Assembly (NCBI RefSeq): GCF_024171695.1 | Contig: NZ_JAMTCF010000011.1 | Location: 171,498 to 235,497 of the forward strand | DNA length: 64,000 bases | Source: Actinosynnema pretiosum | Lineage (GTDB): Bacteria; Actinomycetota; Actinomycetes; Mycobacteriales; Pseudonocardiaceae | Direction of reading: 5' to 3' | Part shown: positions 8,361 to 15,487 of the stretch, piece by piece | Layout of the letters: each line of letters starts with the position of its first letter | Position numbering within the stretch: the stretch's first letter is position 1 | Program-made: the position numbers and the translations under genes | Notes under the pieces: model-generated | Database searches by the model: none | What the model was told of the DNA's origin: nothing | The model's input: only the letters and a program-made list of their open reading frames with translations

Positions 8361-9148
8361 CCGTGGACCTGAGCGTGGAGTCCCTCACCGTCGAGCTGTC
8401 CGGCCGGGCCATCGTCGACGCGATCACCTTCGACGTCGAACCGGGGACCGTCGTGGGACTGGTGGGCCCCAACGGCTCCGGCAAGTCCACCGTGCTGCGC
8501 TGCGTCTACCGGGCGCTGCGCCCCACCGGCGGCGCGGTGCGCGTGGGCGGCGCGGACCTCGGCGCCCTGTCCGCCCGCGACCGCGCCCGGCGGATCGGCG
8601 CGCTCACCCAGAACAGCACCGGCGAGCTCGACTTCACCGCCGAGGAGGTCGTGGCGCTGGGCCGTTCCCCGCACCTGCGCGGCAACGCCCCGCTCACCGC
8701 CGCCGACCGCGCCCTGTGCGACGAGGCCATGCGGCAGGTCGGAGTGGAGCACCTGCGCGGGCGCGGGGTGCTGTCGCTGTCCGGCGGCGAGTGGCAGCGC
8801 GTCCTCATCGCCAGGGCGCTGGCCCAGCAACCGGACGTGCTCGTGCTCGACGAGCCCACCAACCACCTCGACCTGCGCCACCAGCTCGACCTGCTCCGCC
8901 TCCTGCGCGCCAGCGGCCTGACGGTCCTGGTGGTGCTGCACGACCTCAACCTCGCCGCCGCCGCGTGCGACCGGCTCTGCGTGCTCTCGCGGGGCGAGCT
9001 GGTCGCCACCGGCACGCCCGCCGAGGTGCTCACGGAATCGTTGCTGGCCACCGTCTTCGGCATCAAGGCCGCGATCGTCCAGCACCCCGTCGACCTGGTC
9101 CCGCAGGTCCTCTACTCCCTCACCGACGAACCAGAAGGAACCCCATGA
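8357..9148 (+). CDS. FecE/BtuD-type metallophore ABC ATPase
   Basis: A 263-residue ABC ATPase. Walker A GPNGSGKST, Q-loop LTQNS, signature LSGGE and Walker B VLVLDEPTNHLDL are intact, followed by the H-loop LHDLN. The TNHLD Walker-B extension is characteristic of siderophore and B12 importers. GTG 8357 overlaps the permease stop by four bases, and its own stop overlaps the binding-protein start (ATGA), so all three importer genes are one translationally coupled unit. Confidence 0.93.
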   Translation: MTVDLSVESLTVELSGRAIVDAITFDVEPGTVVGLVGPNGSGKSTVLRCVYRALRPTGGAVRVGGADLGALSARDRARRIGALTQNSTGELDFTAEEVVALGRSPHLRGNAPLTAADRALCDEAMRQVGVEHLRGRGVLSLSGGEWQRVLIARALAQQPDVLVLDEPTNHLDLRHQLDLLRLLRASGLTVLVVLHDLNLAAAACDRLCVLSRGELVATGTPAEVLTESLLATVFGIKAAIVQHPVDLVPQVLYSLTDEPEGTP

Positions 9149-10128
9149 GCGCCCCCAGAGCCCTCCCCGTCGCGCTCGCCGCGCTGCTGCTGACCGGCTG
9201 CGGCGCCGAGATCGAGCAGCAGGCCGGGGAAGCCGCCACCGCCACCGTCAACCGGTGCGGCGAGCAGGTGGAGTACCGCGTGCCGCAGCGGGTCGTGGCC
9301 TACGAGGGCGGCAGCGCCGACAAGCTGTTCGCGCTCGGCCTCACCGAGCACGTCCACGGTTACGTCATGCCACCGGCCAACCCGCCGGTCACCGAGTCGC
9401 CGTGGGCCGCCGAGTACGCGAAGGTCGAGTTCCTCAGCGACGACCTGCTCAACCGGGAGCTGGTCGTGGACGCCAAGGCCGACCTGGTGGTCGCGGGCTG
9501 GAACTCCGGGTTCAGCGACCAGCGCGGCATCACCCCGAAGATCCTGGACGGCCTGGGCATCCAGAGCTTCCTGCACTCCGAGTCCTGCTTCAACTACCCC
9601 GAGTTCCCCGAGCGCACCACGCCGTTCGACGCGCTCTACACCGACCTGGAGCGGCTCGGGAAGATCTTCCACGTCGAGGCCAGGGCGACCGAGGTCGTCG
9701 ACGGCCTCAAGCGGCGGGTCGACGCCGTGCGCGCGGACACCCCGCAGGGCGAGCCGATCCCGGTGTTCCTCTACGACTCCGGCACCGACCAGCCGTTCAC
9801 GGCGGGCGCGCAGGTGCCGCCCACCGAGATCATCTCGTTCGCCGGTGGCCGCAACGTCTTCGCCGACGTGGACGCCCGCTGGACCAAGGTCGGCTGGGAG
9901 GCCGTGGTCGAGCGGCAGCCCGAGGTGGTCGTGATCCTGGACTACGGCGACAAGCCCGCCCAGGAGAAGATCGACTTCCTGAAGTCCTCGCCCACCACGG
10001 CGACGCTGCCCGCCGTGGTGAACAACCGCTTCTACGTCCTTGACTACAACGAGGGCATCAGCGGGCCGCGCAACGTCGACGGCCTGGAGGGCTTCGCCGA
10101 GTACCTGAAGACCGTGCCGCGCGGCTGA
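9145..10128 (+). CDS. metallophore-binding lipoprotein (FecB/BtuF type)
   Basis: A 327-residue periplasmic-binding-fold lipoprotein with a short signal peptide and lipobox LLTGC (Cys19). The rest is the class III helical-linker fold of FecB/FhuD proteins (RVVAYEGGSADKLFALGL at the start of the mature part; VGWEAVVERQPEVVVILDYG later). It sits outside the membrane and delivers ligand to the FecCD permease. Ligand is inferred from context: a zinc-metallophore made by the convergent operon at 10221-13799. Confidence 0.9.
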   Translation: MSAPRALPVALAALLLTGCGAEIEQQAGEAATATVNRCGEQVEYRVPQRVVAYEGGSADKLFALGLTEHVHGYVMPPANPPVTESPWAAEYAKVEFLSDDLLNRELVVDAKADLVVAGWNSGFSDQRGITPKILDGLGIQSFLHSESCFNYPEFPERTTPFDALYTDLERLGKIFHVEARATEVVDGLKRRVDAVRADTPQGEPIPVFLYDSGTDQPFTAGAQVPPTEIISFAGGRNVFADVDARWTKVGWEAVVERQPEVVVILDYGDKPAQEKIDFLKSSPTTATLPAVVNNRFYVLDYNEGISGPRNVDGLEGFAEYLKTVPRG

Positions 10129-10141
10129 CCCGCGAGAACCG

Positions 10142-10223
10142 CCCGCGCGCCGGAGGAAGCCCCCCGGCGCGCGGCGCGCTCACCCGCGCGCCGGAGGAAG
10201 CCCCCCGGCGCGCGGCGCGCTCA
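10142..10223. repeat. exact 41-bp tandem duplication forming two hairpins
   Basis: Units 10142-10182 and 10183-10223 are identical over 41 bp. Each contains a GC-rich hairpin (GCGCGCCGG ... CCGGCGCGC) suitable as a terminator between convergent operons. The second unit includes the stop codon of the PLP-synthase gene on the minus strand, so the duplication copied the 3' end of that gene. Confidence 0.85.
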
Positions 10224-11225
10224 CCCGCGCGTCGACGGCGCGGGCGCCCGCTTCCAGTCCATCCGGCACCACGGCAGCGCCAGCTCGTCCGTGCTGGAGA
10301 CCTGCTGCGGCGCCAGGGTCTCCACCGCCGCCGCCTCCCGGTGCCTGGCGAACACCGACTCGGCGTACCGGTGCCCGGTGTCCGCCGCGACGAACACCGC
10401 CGTGCGGTGCGGGTTCAGCTCCCGCTCCCACCGCGCCGCCAGGTACCCGGCCCCGGTGGACAGCCCGGCGAACACCGCGTGCCGCCGCAGCAGGTCCACC
10501 GACCCGGCCAGCGCGGAGTCGAACGAGCACCAGTGCACCACGTCGTACAGCTCGTGCGCGACGTTCCCGAACACGATCGAACTCCCGATCCCGGCGATGA
10601 TGATCTCCGGGTCGACCACGTGCTCGCTGCCGAAGGTGATGCTGCCGAACGGTTGCACGCCGACGAGTTCGGTGTCCGGCCGGAGCTCCCGCAGGTAGGT
10701 CGCGAGCGCCCCGGTGGACGCCCCCGAGCCGACCCCGCCGACCAGCGACACCCCGCCGCCCACCTCGGCGGCGATCTGCTCGGCCACCACCCGGTACCCC
10801 AGGTAGTGCACGTCGTCGTGGTACTGCCGCATCCAGTGGTACTCGGGGTGCCGCTCCAGGATCTCCCGCACCCGCCGGACCCTGCGGTCCTGGTCCAGCT
10901 TCAGGTTCTGCGACGGCGGCATCTGCTCCAGCTCCGCCCCGAGGACCGCGAGCTGCGCGCGCAGCACCGAGTCGACCGTGGTGGAGCCGACGATCAGGCA
11001 CCGCAGGCCGAACCGGTGGCAGGCCAGGGCGAGCGCGTACGCGTAGATCCCGCTGGAGCTGTCCACCAGCGTGTCACCGGGGCGGACCACCCCGCGCGCC
11101 AGCAGGTCCTCCACGGCGGCGAGCGCCGAGACGACCTTCATCGTCTCGAACCGCACGCAGACGAGGCCGTCCTCCAGGCTGATCAGATCGGGTCGGGCGA
11201 TGGCGGACGCGACGTGGTCGTGCAC
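10221..11225 (-). CDS. SbnA/cysteine-synthase-like PLP enzyme of the metallophore operon
   Basis: A 334-residue fold-type II PLP enzyme. Lys30 in ETMKVVSAL is the probable Schiff-base lysine, DSSSGIYAYALA is the substrate-binding (Asn-loop) equivalent, and GGVGSGASTGAL is the phosphate cup. Known SbnA-type relatives join O-phosphoserine to the amino group of an amino acid to make diaminopropionate precursors of metallophores. It is the last gene of the 13799-10221 operon, 39 bases after the kinase gene, which could supply O-phosphoserine. The product is inferred, not shown. Confidence 0.8.
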   Translation of the reverse strand: MHDHVASAIARPDLISLEDGLVCVRFETMKVVSALAAVEDLLARGVVRPGDTLVDSSSGIYAYALALACHRFGLRCLIVGSTTVDSVLRAQLAVLGAELEQMPPSQNLKLDQDRRVRRVREILERHPEYHWMRQYHDDVHYLGYRVVAEQIAAEVGGGVSLVGGVGSGASTGALATYLRELRPDTELVGVQPFGSITFGSEHVVDPEIIIAGIGSSIVFGNVAHELYDVVHWCSFDSALAGSVDLLRRHAVFAGLSTGAGYLAARWERELNPHRTAVFVAADTGHRYAESVFARHREAAAVETLAPQQVSSTDELALPWCRMDWKRAPAPSTRG

Positions 11226-11264
11226 GGTTCTCCTCCGCTTGATCGTTCGGCTCTGCTCGACCGG

Positions 11265-12248
11265 TCAGCACCCCGGTGCGTCGAACACCCCGGTGACCGG
11301 AACCCCGTCGCGCGCCAGCAACCGCGCGCACTCGGCGGCGCGGGTCCGGGAACCGGCCCGGTCCGCGCGGAACAGCACACCGGCGACGTTGCCGCTGTGC
11401 GCGACCTGGACGCCGACCGCCCCGGCCCGGTCCGCCGCGCCGAGCAGCGCGGGCAGCTCGGCCTTGGGCAGCCTGCGCTGGTTCAGCAGCGCGCTGCGGG
11501 TGCACACCCGGCCCAGCAGCACCGGGTCGCCGAGCCGCACCGCCCGCCGGACCTCCTCGCGCAGCGCGGCGAACTCGGCGACCTCGGCGTCGGTGTAGTC
11601 GTCGACCGGCAGCGCCGCCGTGTCCACCGCCGCGCCGCCCCCGGTCAGGCAGCCCAGCACCACCAGCGGCGGCAACCGCTCGCCCAGCACCTCGATCACC
11701 GCGCCCTCGCGCTGCGCGAACAGCACCGGCCGCGCGTCCAGCATGAGCGGGTCGCTGGCCGACTCGACGCCCACCGCGAGGTCGGCGACCTCCTGCGCCC
11801 CCAACGAGATCCGGTAGGCGTCGGCCACCGCGCGCACCGCCGCGATGAGGTCGCTGGTGGACGAGCCCATGCCGAGCCCCACCGGCACCCCGCCGGACAG
11901 CAGCACCCGGCCGCCCACCACCGCGCGCCCGGTCAGCCTGGCGCACACCCGCACCGCCGTCGCCGCCGCGAGCGCGGTGTTCACCCGGTCCTCCGGGACC
12001 ACGCGCACCTCGCCGGGCCGCAGCGCCGGGTCGGGCCGGAACTCGGCGCCGGTGCGCGGCTCGTCCAACCGCAGCGTCACCAGCCCGTTGCGGCGCGCGC
12101 CCGTCGTCCGGTCCGGGAAGCAGCCCTGCAGCAGCTCGCCGTGGTGGCTCGGCGCGTGACCGGTTCCGCGCGCCCGCACGTCCGGCCGGGAGCTGTCGAG
12201 CACGGGCCCTCCCGGCTCGGGCGCGGGGCGCGCGGGTGTTCGGCTCAT
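11265..12248 (-). CDS. GHMP kinase, PduX-like (L-Thr/L-Ser kinase type)
   Basis: A 327-residue GHMP-superfamily kinase. HHGELLQG near the N-terminus, the ATP loop PVGLGMGSSTSD and the late AHSGNVAG match the order and character of PduX L-threonine kinase motifs. PduX makes O-phosphothreonine for cobalamin; no other cobalamin genes are here, while the next gene is an SbnA-like enzyme that would use O-phosphoserine. I infer an amino-acid kinase feeding that step. About 25 Pro/Arg-rich residues precede the kinase core, so the true start may be internal. Confidence 0.75.
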   Translation of the reverse strand: MSRTPARPAPEPGGPVLDSSRPDVRARGTGHAPSHHGELLQGCFPDRTTGARRNGLVTLRLDEPRTGAEFRPDPALRPGEVRVVPEDRVNTALAAATAVRVCARLTGRAVVGGRVLLSGGVPVGLGMGSSTSDLIAAVRAVADAYRISLGAQEVADLAVGVESASDPLMLDARPVLFAQREGAVIEVLGERLPPLVVLGCLTGGGAAVDTAALPVDDYTDAEVAEFAALREEVRRAVRLGDPVLLGRVCTRSALLNQRRLPKAELPALLGAADRAGAVGVQVAHSGNVAGVLFRADRAGSRTRAAECARLLARDGVPVTGVFDAPGC

Positions 12249-12258
12249 CGGGACGACC

Positions 12259-13071
12259 TCATCCGGACAGTCTCGCCCGGTAGCGGTAGAGCCGGGTCGG
12301 TTCCGCGCTGAACTGCGAGAAGGGGAACGGCTCGGCGGACAGCGCGGTCACCCCGGAGCCGAGGAAGTGCCTGGCCACGGCGCTGCCGGTCTGCGCGTAG
12401 ACGACCAGCGGCACGCCGCGCTCCCGGCACGAGGCCAGGATCACGTCGAAGCTGCCGTTGCTCAGCGTCATGCCGGTGGCCACGACCGCGTCCGCGACCG
12501 GCAGCACGTCGTGCATCGACGGCGTGACCGCGTCGCCCCACTGCGTGGTGGTGAGGTTCAGATCGCACGGCAGGCACTCGGCGCCGCGCGCCCGGATCGC
12601 GGCGACCAGCGGGTTCACCACGCCGATCAGCGCGACCTTCGCGCCCTCCGGCAGGTCGAGCAGGCCCGCGATGGCGGCGTCCCTGGCGACCGCCCTGACC
12701 TCGGGCGTCCCGGCGGGCAGCTCGACCGGTTCGGCGTGCTCCGCCTCGTGGTGCGGGGCGGTGGTGGCGAGGTACGCGTCCAGCGCGGCGATCCGCAGCG
12801 GCGACCGCCCGTCGCGCAGCAGGTCCGCCAGCGGTCGCCCGGACAGCTCGGCGCAGATCTCCGGCGTCAGCTCGCCCGCCTCGAACGCGCAGGCCCCGAA
12901 CGCCGCGCCGACCCGCGCGAGCACGTACTGGTTGCGGTAGGTCACGTTCCCGCCCGCGAGGCGGGTGCCGTGGTGCGCCCAGAACACGCTGGTGGCCACG
13001 ACCTCCGCCGGGTCCGGGCCGAGGCGGCCCGCGAGCACGTCGGCGATCAGCCCGTCCACGGCCCCGCTCAC
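12259..13071 (-). CDS. DUF4213/DUF364 heavy-metal-chelation-domain protein
   Basis: A 270-residue protein. The N-terminal ~85 residues (AGNVTYRNQYVLARVG region) resemble the enolase-N-like DUF4213 domain; the C-terminal half (KVALIGVVNPLVAAIRARG, VADAVVATGMTLSNGS) is the Rossmann-like DUF364 fold, annotated as putative heavy-metal chelation. GTG 13071 overlaps the preceding methyltransferase stop (GTGA) and the kinase follows after 10 bases. Possible roles are a ligand-backbone enzyme or zinc-metallophore handling; the family has no settled reaction. Confidence 0.78.
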   Translation of the reverse strand: MSGAVDGLIADVLAGRLGPDPAEVVATSVFWAHHGTRLAGGNVTYRNQYVLARVGAAFGACAFEAGELTPEICAELSGRPLADLLRDGRSPLRIAALDAYLATTAPHHEAEHAEPVELPAGTPEVRAVARDAAIAGLLDLPEGAKVALIGVVNPLVAAIRARGAECLPCDLNLTTTQWGDAVTPSMHDVLPVADAVVATGMTLSNGSFDVILASCRERGVPLVVYAQTGSAVARHFLGSGVTALSAEPFPFSQFSAEPTRLYRYRARLSG

Positions 13072-13799
13072 GCGCCGACCGCCTTCGTGAAGCGGAAGAC
13101 GTGGGTGACGACCCCGTCCTCCCAGTCGTGCCGGTGCTCCAGCGCGGGGGAGAGTCCGATGTGGACGGCGTGCGCCACGATCGCCTTGAGGTCGGCGGTG
13201 TTCGACAGCGCGACGTACACCCGGCCGCCCTCGGCGAGCAGGTCCCGCCGCACGAGCTGGTCGAAGAACCGGGTGACGATCACCGCGCCCTCGCACACGT
13301 TGCGCACCACGTCGGGGTCGTCGCTGACCCGCTGGCTCACGGCGGGCGGGTTGAACGTGACCACGTCCAGCCGCTCCCCGTCCGGCACCGGGTCGAACAG
13401 GTCGCCGACGCCGGGCGCCAGCGCGCTCGGCCCGTCGACGAACTCGGCGAAGTGCGCGCCCGCCGCCTCCACGCTCGGCGCGTGCACGTCCAGCGCGTAG
13501 ACCTTGGCCGCGCCCGCGATCCCGGCGGCGACGGCCTCGGCGCCGAGCCCCACGCCCATGGCCGCGTACACCAGGCCGCGCACGGCGATCCGGCCGTCCA
13601 GCAGCCGCTCGTGGATCATGCGGCTGGTCGCGCCGGGGGTGAACACGCCGGGCGGCACCCGGAAGGTCCAGCCGTTCCACTCGTACGACCGAGCGGAGCG
13701 GATGTCCTCCTTCGGGGTGTTGATGCGGACGATGTGCTCGGCGGGGAGGAGGTCGGGCAGTTCAGCGATCAACGGGTGGCCGGGTGAGCTCGTGTTCAC
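13068..13799 (-). CDS. HemK/PrmC-like methyltransferase of the metallophore operon
   Basis: A 243-residue SAM-binding protein with VYAAMGVGLGAEAVAA (weak motif I), VYALDVHAP (motif II) and VTFNPPAV, the NPP[YA] signature of amino- or carboxyl-directed MTases such as HemK. Start GTG 13799 has AGGAG five bases upstream. The open frame continues 23 codons further, but that part is the Zur box and promoter. First gene of the four-gene operon; whether it methylates the metallophore or acts as a non-methylating transferase is unknown. Confidence 0.78.
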   Translation of the reverse strand: MNTSSPGHPLIAELPDLLPAEHIVRINTPKEDIRSARSYEWNGWTFRVPPGVFTPGATSRMIHERLLDGRIAVRGLVYAAMGVGLGAEAVAAGIAGAAKVYALDVHAPSVEAAGAHFAEFVDGPSALAPGVGDLFDPVPDGERLDVVTFNPPAVSQRVSDDPDVVRNVCEGAVIVTRFFDQLVRRDLLAEGGRVYVALSNTADLKAIVAHAVHIGLSPALEHRHDWEDGVVTHVFRFTKAVGA

Positions 13800-13858
13800 T
13801 CGTTCTCCTGCGCTTCGCCTGCGGAGGACGGCCCCCCGCGCCTCGACAAGGTATGCAA

Positions 13859-13893
13859 TGAAAATCATTTTCTTCTACCTCCATTCGTGTCAA
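13859..13893 (-). promoter_or_regulatory. Zur box and promoter of the metallophore operon
   Basis: TGAAAATCATTTTCT (13859-13873) matches the palindromic TGAAAATNATTTTCA zinc-uptake-regulator consensus at all but the last base. On the minus strand a perfect -35 TTGACA (complement of 13888-13893) lies 18 bp before an AATGAT -10 embedded in the box, so repressor binding would block the polymerase. Confidence 0.75.
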
Positions 13894-13957
13894 CCGCCCG
13901 CGATCTCGGCGACGGGGCGTGATCGGGGTTCGGGTTCACGTCGGGCCGGTGTGAGAA

Positions 13958-13979
13958 CGACAACGGTTTTCACTACCCT
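13958..13979 (+). promoter_or_regulatory. Zur-like box and promoter of the MFS exporter
   Basis: CGACAACGGTTTTCA (13958-13972) differs at only two positions from the box at 26312 (CGACAACCATTTTCA). It lies directly before a -10-like TACCCT (13974-13979), about 60 bp upstream of ATG 14037. The divergent promoters therefore have one box each. Confidence 0.6.
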
Positions 13980-14036
13980 GATCCCGCACCCCGAGTGCCC
14001 ACCCCCGTGCCCCACCTCCAGCGAGGAGCAGTCGCG

Positions 14037-15281
14037 ATGCCCCCCACCACCGAAGACCTGCGAGGGGACGCGCCGCCCCGCAGGCCGCTGCTGCTCGACC
14101 GCGCCTTCCTGCGGCTGTGGTGCGGCGCCACGGCGTCGGGCCTGGCCACCTGGAGCCTGCCGTTCGTGCTGGGCCTCGCGGTCCTGGAGCGCTCGATCAC
14201 CCCGACCGCCCTCGGGCTGGTGCTCGCCGCCCGCACGGTCGGCTTCCTGCTCGCCGTGCCCGTCGCCGGTGTGCTGGCCGACCGGTACTCGCGCCGCGCG
14301 GTCGTGTTCTGGGCGGGCCTGGCGGCGGCGGTCGCCGCGCCGGTGATCGCCTACGGCCTCGGCCGCTCCACCCTCGTCATGGCGGTGGCCGCGCTCGTCG
14401 CGGGCGCGGGCCAGGGGGCGTGCCGCCCGGCGTTCCAGGCGCTGACCGCCGAGGTGGTCGAGGCCGCCGACCGCAGGCAGGCCAACGCGGCGATGACCGT
14501 GGCCGTCCGGGTCACCTCGCTGGTCGCGCCGGGGCTGACCGCGCTGCTGGCGACCGTGGCCGGGGTGTGGACGCTGCTCATCGCGACCGGCGCGCTCTGG
14601 CTGGTCGCCGGTCTGCTGCCGCCCGCCGGGAAGCCGCTCACGTCCACCGGGGGCACCCGCTTCGCGCCGGTGGCCGAGTTCCTGGAGGGCGTGCGCGAGG
14701 CCCGGCGGCACCCGTGGTTCCTCGCGGGCCTCGGCGCCCTCACGGCCGTCATCGCCACGGGCTACTCGGCGACCGGCGTGGCGCTGCCGCTGGTGAGCCG
14801 GGACGACTACGGCACCGAGTTCGTGCTGGCGGCGGCCACCACCGGCTACACGGTGGGCGCCCTGCTCGGCGGCCTGCTGCTGAGCCGCTGGTCGCCGCGC
14901 GCGCCGGGGTGGACCGCGCTGCTGGGCCTCGGCTGCTACGGCCTGGCCCCGCTGAGCCTGGTCGTGCCGACCTCGCCGCTGGTGGTGATCGCGGCGTACG
15001 TGGTCGCGGGGGTGGGCATCGAGCTGTTCAACGTGCCGTGGTTCACCGCGACGCAGCACGAGGTGGCGCCGGACAAGCTGGCGCGGGTGTCCTCTTTGGA
15101 CTTCCTGCTGTCCTACGGCCTCGCCCCGCTCGGGCTCGCGGTGATGGCCCCGCTGATCGAGCGGGTGGGCGTGGCACCGGTGATGGTGGGGTGCGCGGTG
15201 GTCTGCTTCGCGGCCCCGGCGCTCGCGGCGCTGCACCCGTCGTCGCGCTCGTTCTCCACTAAGGGCGTCGTTCGGGGTTGA
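14037..15281 (+). CDS. MFS transporter, predicted metallophore exporter
   Basis: A 414-residue major-facilitator protein with about 12 hydrophobic helices. GVLADRYSRRAVVFWAG after helix 2 is the MFS motif A; the domain resembles the EntS/MdfA-like exporters of Pfam MFS_3. ATG 14037 has GAGGAG at the right distance. It is divergent from the predicted metallophore biosynthesis operon and carries its own Zur-like box, a usual position for a metallophore exporter. A strong hairpin terminator follows. Confidence 0.85.
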   Translation: MPPTTEDLRGDAPPRRPLLLDRAFLRLWCGATASGLATWSLPFVLGLAVLERSITPTALGLVLAARTVGFLLAVPVAGVLADRYSRRAVVFWAGLAAAVAAPVIAYGLGRSTLVMAVAALVAGAGQGACRPAFQALTAEVVEAADRRQANAAMTVAVRVTSLVAPGLTALLATVAGVWTLLIATGALWLVAGLLPPAGKPLTSTGGTRFAPVAEFLEGVREARRHPWFLAGLGALTAVIATGYSATGVALPLVSRDDYGTEFVLAAATTGYTVGALLGGLLLSRWSPRAPGWTALLGLGCYGLAPLSLVVPTSPLVVIAAYVVAGVGIELFNVPWFTATQHEVAPDKLARVSSLDFLLSYGLAPLGLAVMAPLIERVGVAPVMVGCAVVCFAAPALAALHPSSRSFSTKGVVRG

Positions 15282-15296
15282 GACCCCGGTGACCGC

Positions 15297-15342
15297 GCGT
15301 AGGGCCGGGGGTGGTTCGTCGCTCCCGGCCCTACGCGTTTTT
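15297..15342 (+). terminator. rho-independent terminator
   Basis: A perfect 13-bp stem (GCGTAGGGCCGGG, 15297-15309; complement 15324-15336) with a 14-nt loop is followed by GTTTTT. It ends the MFS transcript and isolates the next zinc-regulated promoter. Confidence 0.85.
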
Positions 15343-15429
15343 CCCTTGCCCATCAGCGTGAACGCTCTCCAAGGCCCGACCCGCGCCCGACGGTTCCCGT
15401 CACGCATCGTGGTGGTCTGCGCCGGGTTA

Positions 15430-15458
15430 TTGAAAATGATTGTCCTTTGCTTTAGCGT
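15430..15458 (+). promoter_or_regulatory. Zur box overlapping the -35 of the surface-protein operon
   Basis: -35 TTGAAA (15430-15435), a 17-bp spacer and -10 TAGCGT (15453-15458). The Zur-like box TGAAAATGATTGTCC (15431-15445) covers the -35. The same layout recurs on the minus strand at 26299-26327. Confidence 0.75.
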
Positions 15459-15487
15459 CTCCTCTCGACGGCCACGAGGGGGGACAC

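Noticed and set aside
7206..10128. Iron-siderophore importer under IdeR/DmdR control
   Set aside because: No TTAGGTTAGGCTAACC-like iron box was seen; the nearby box matches zinc sites.
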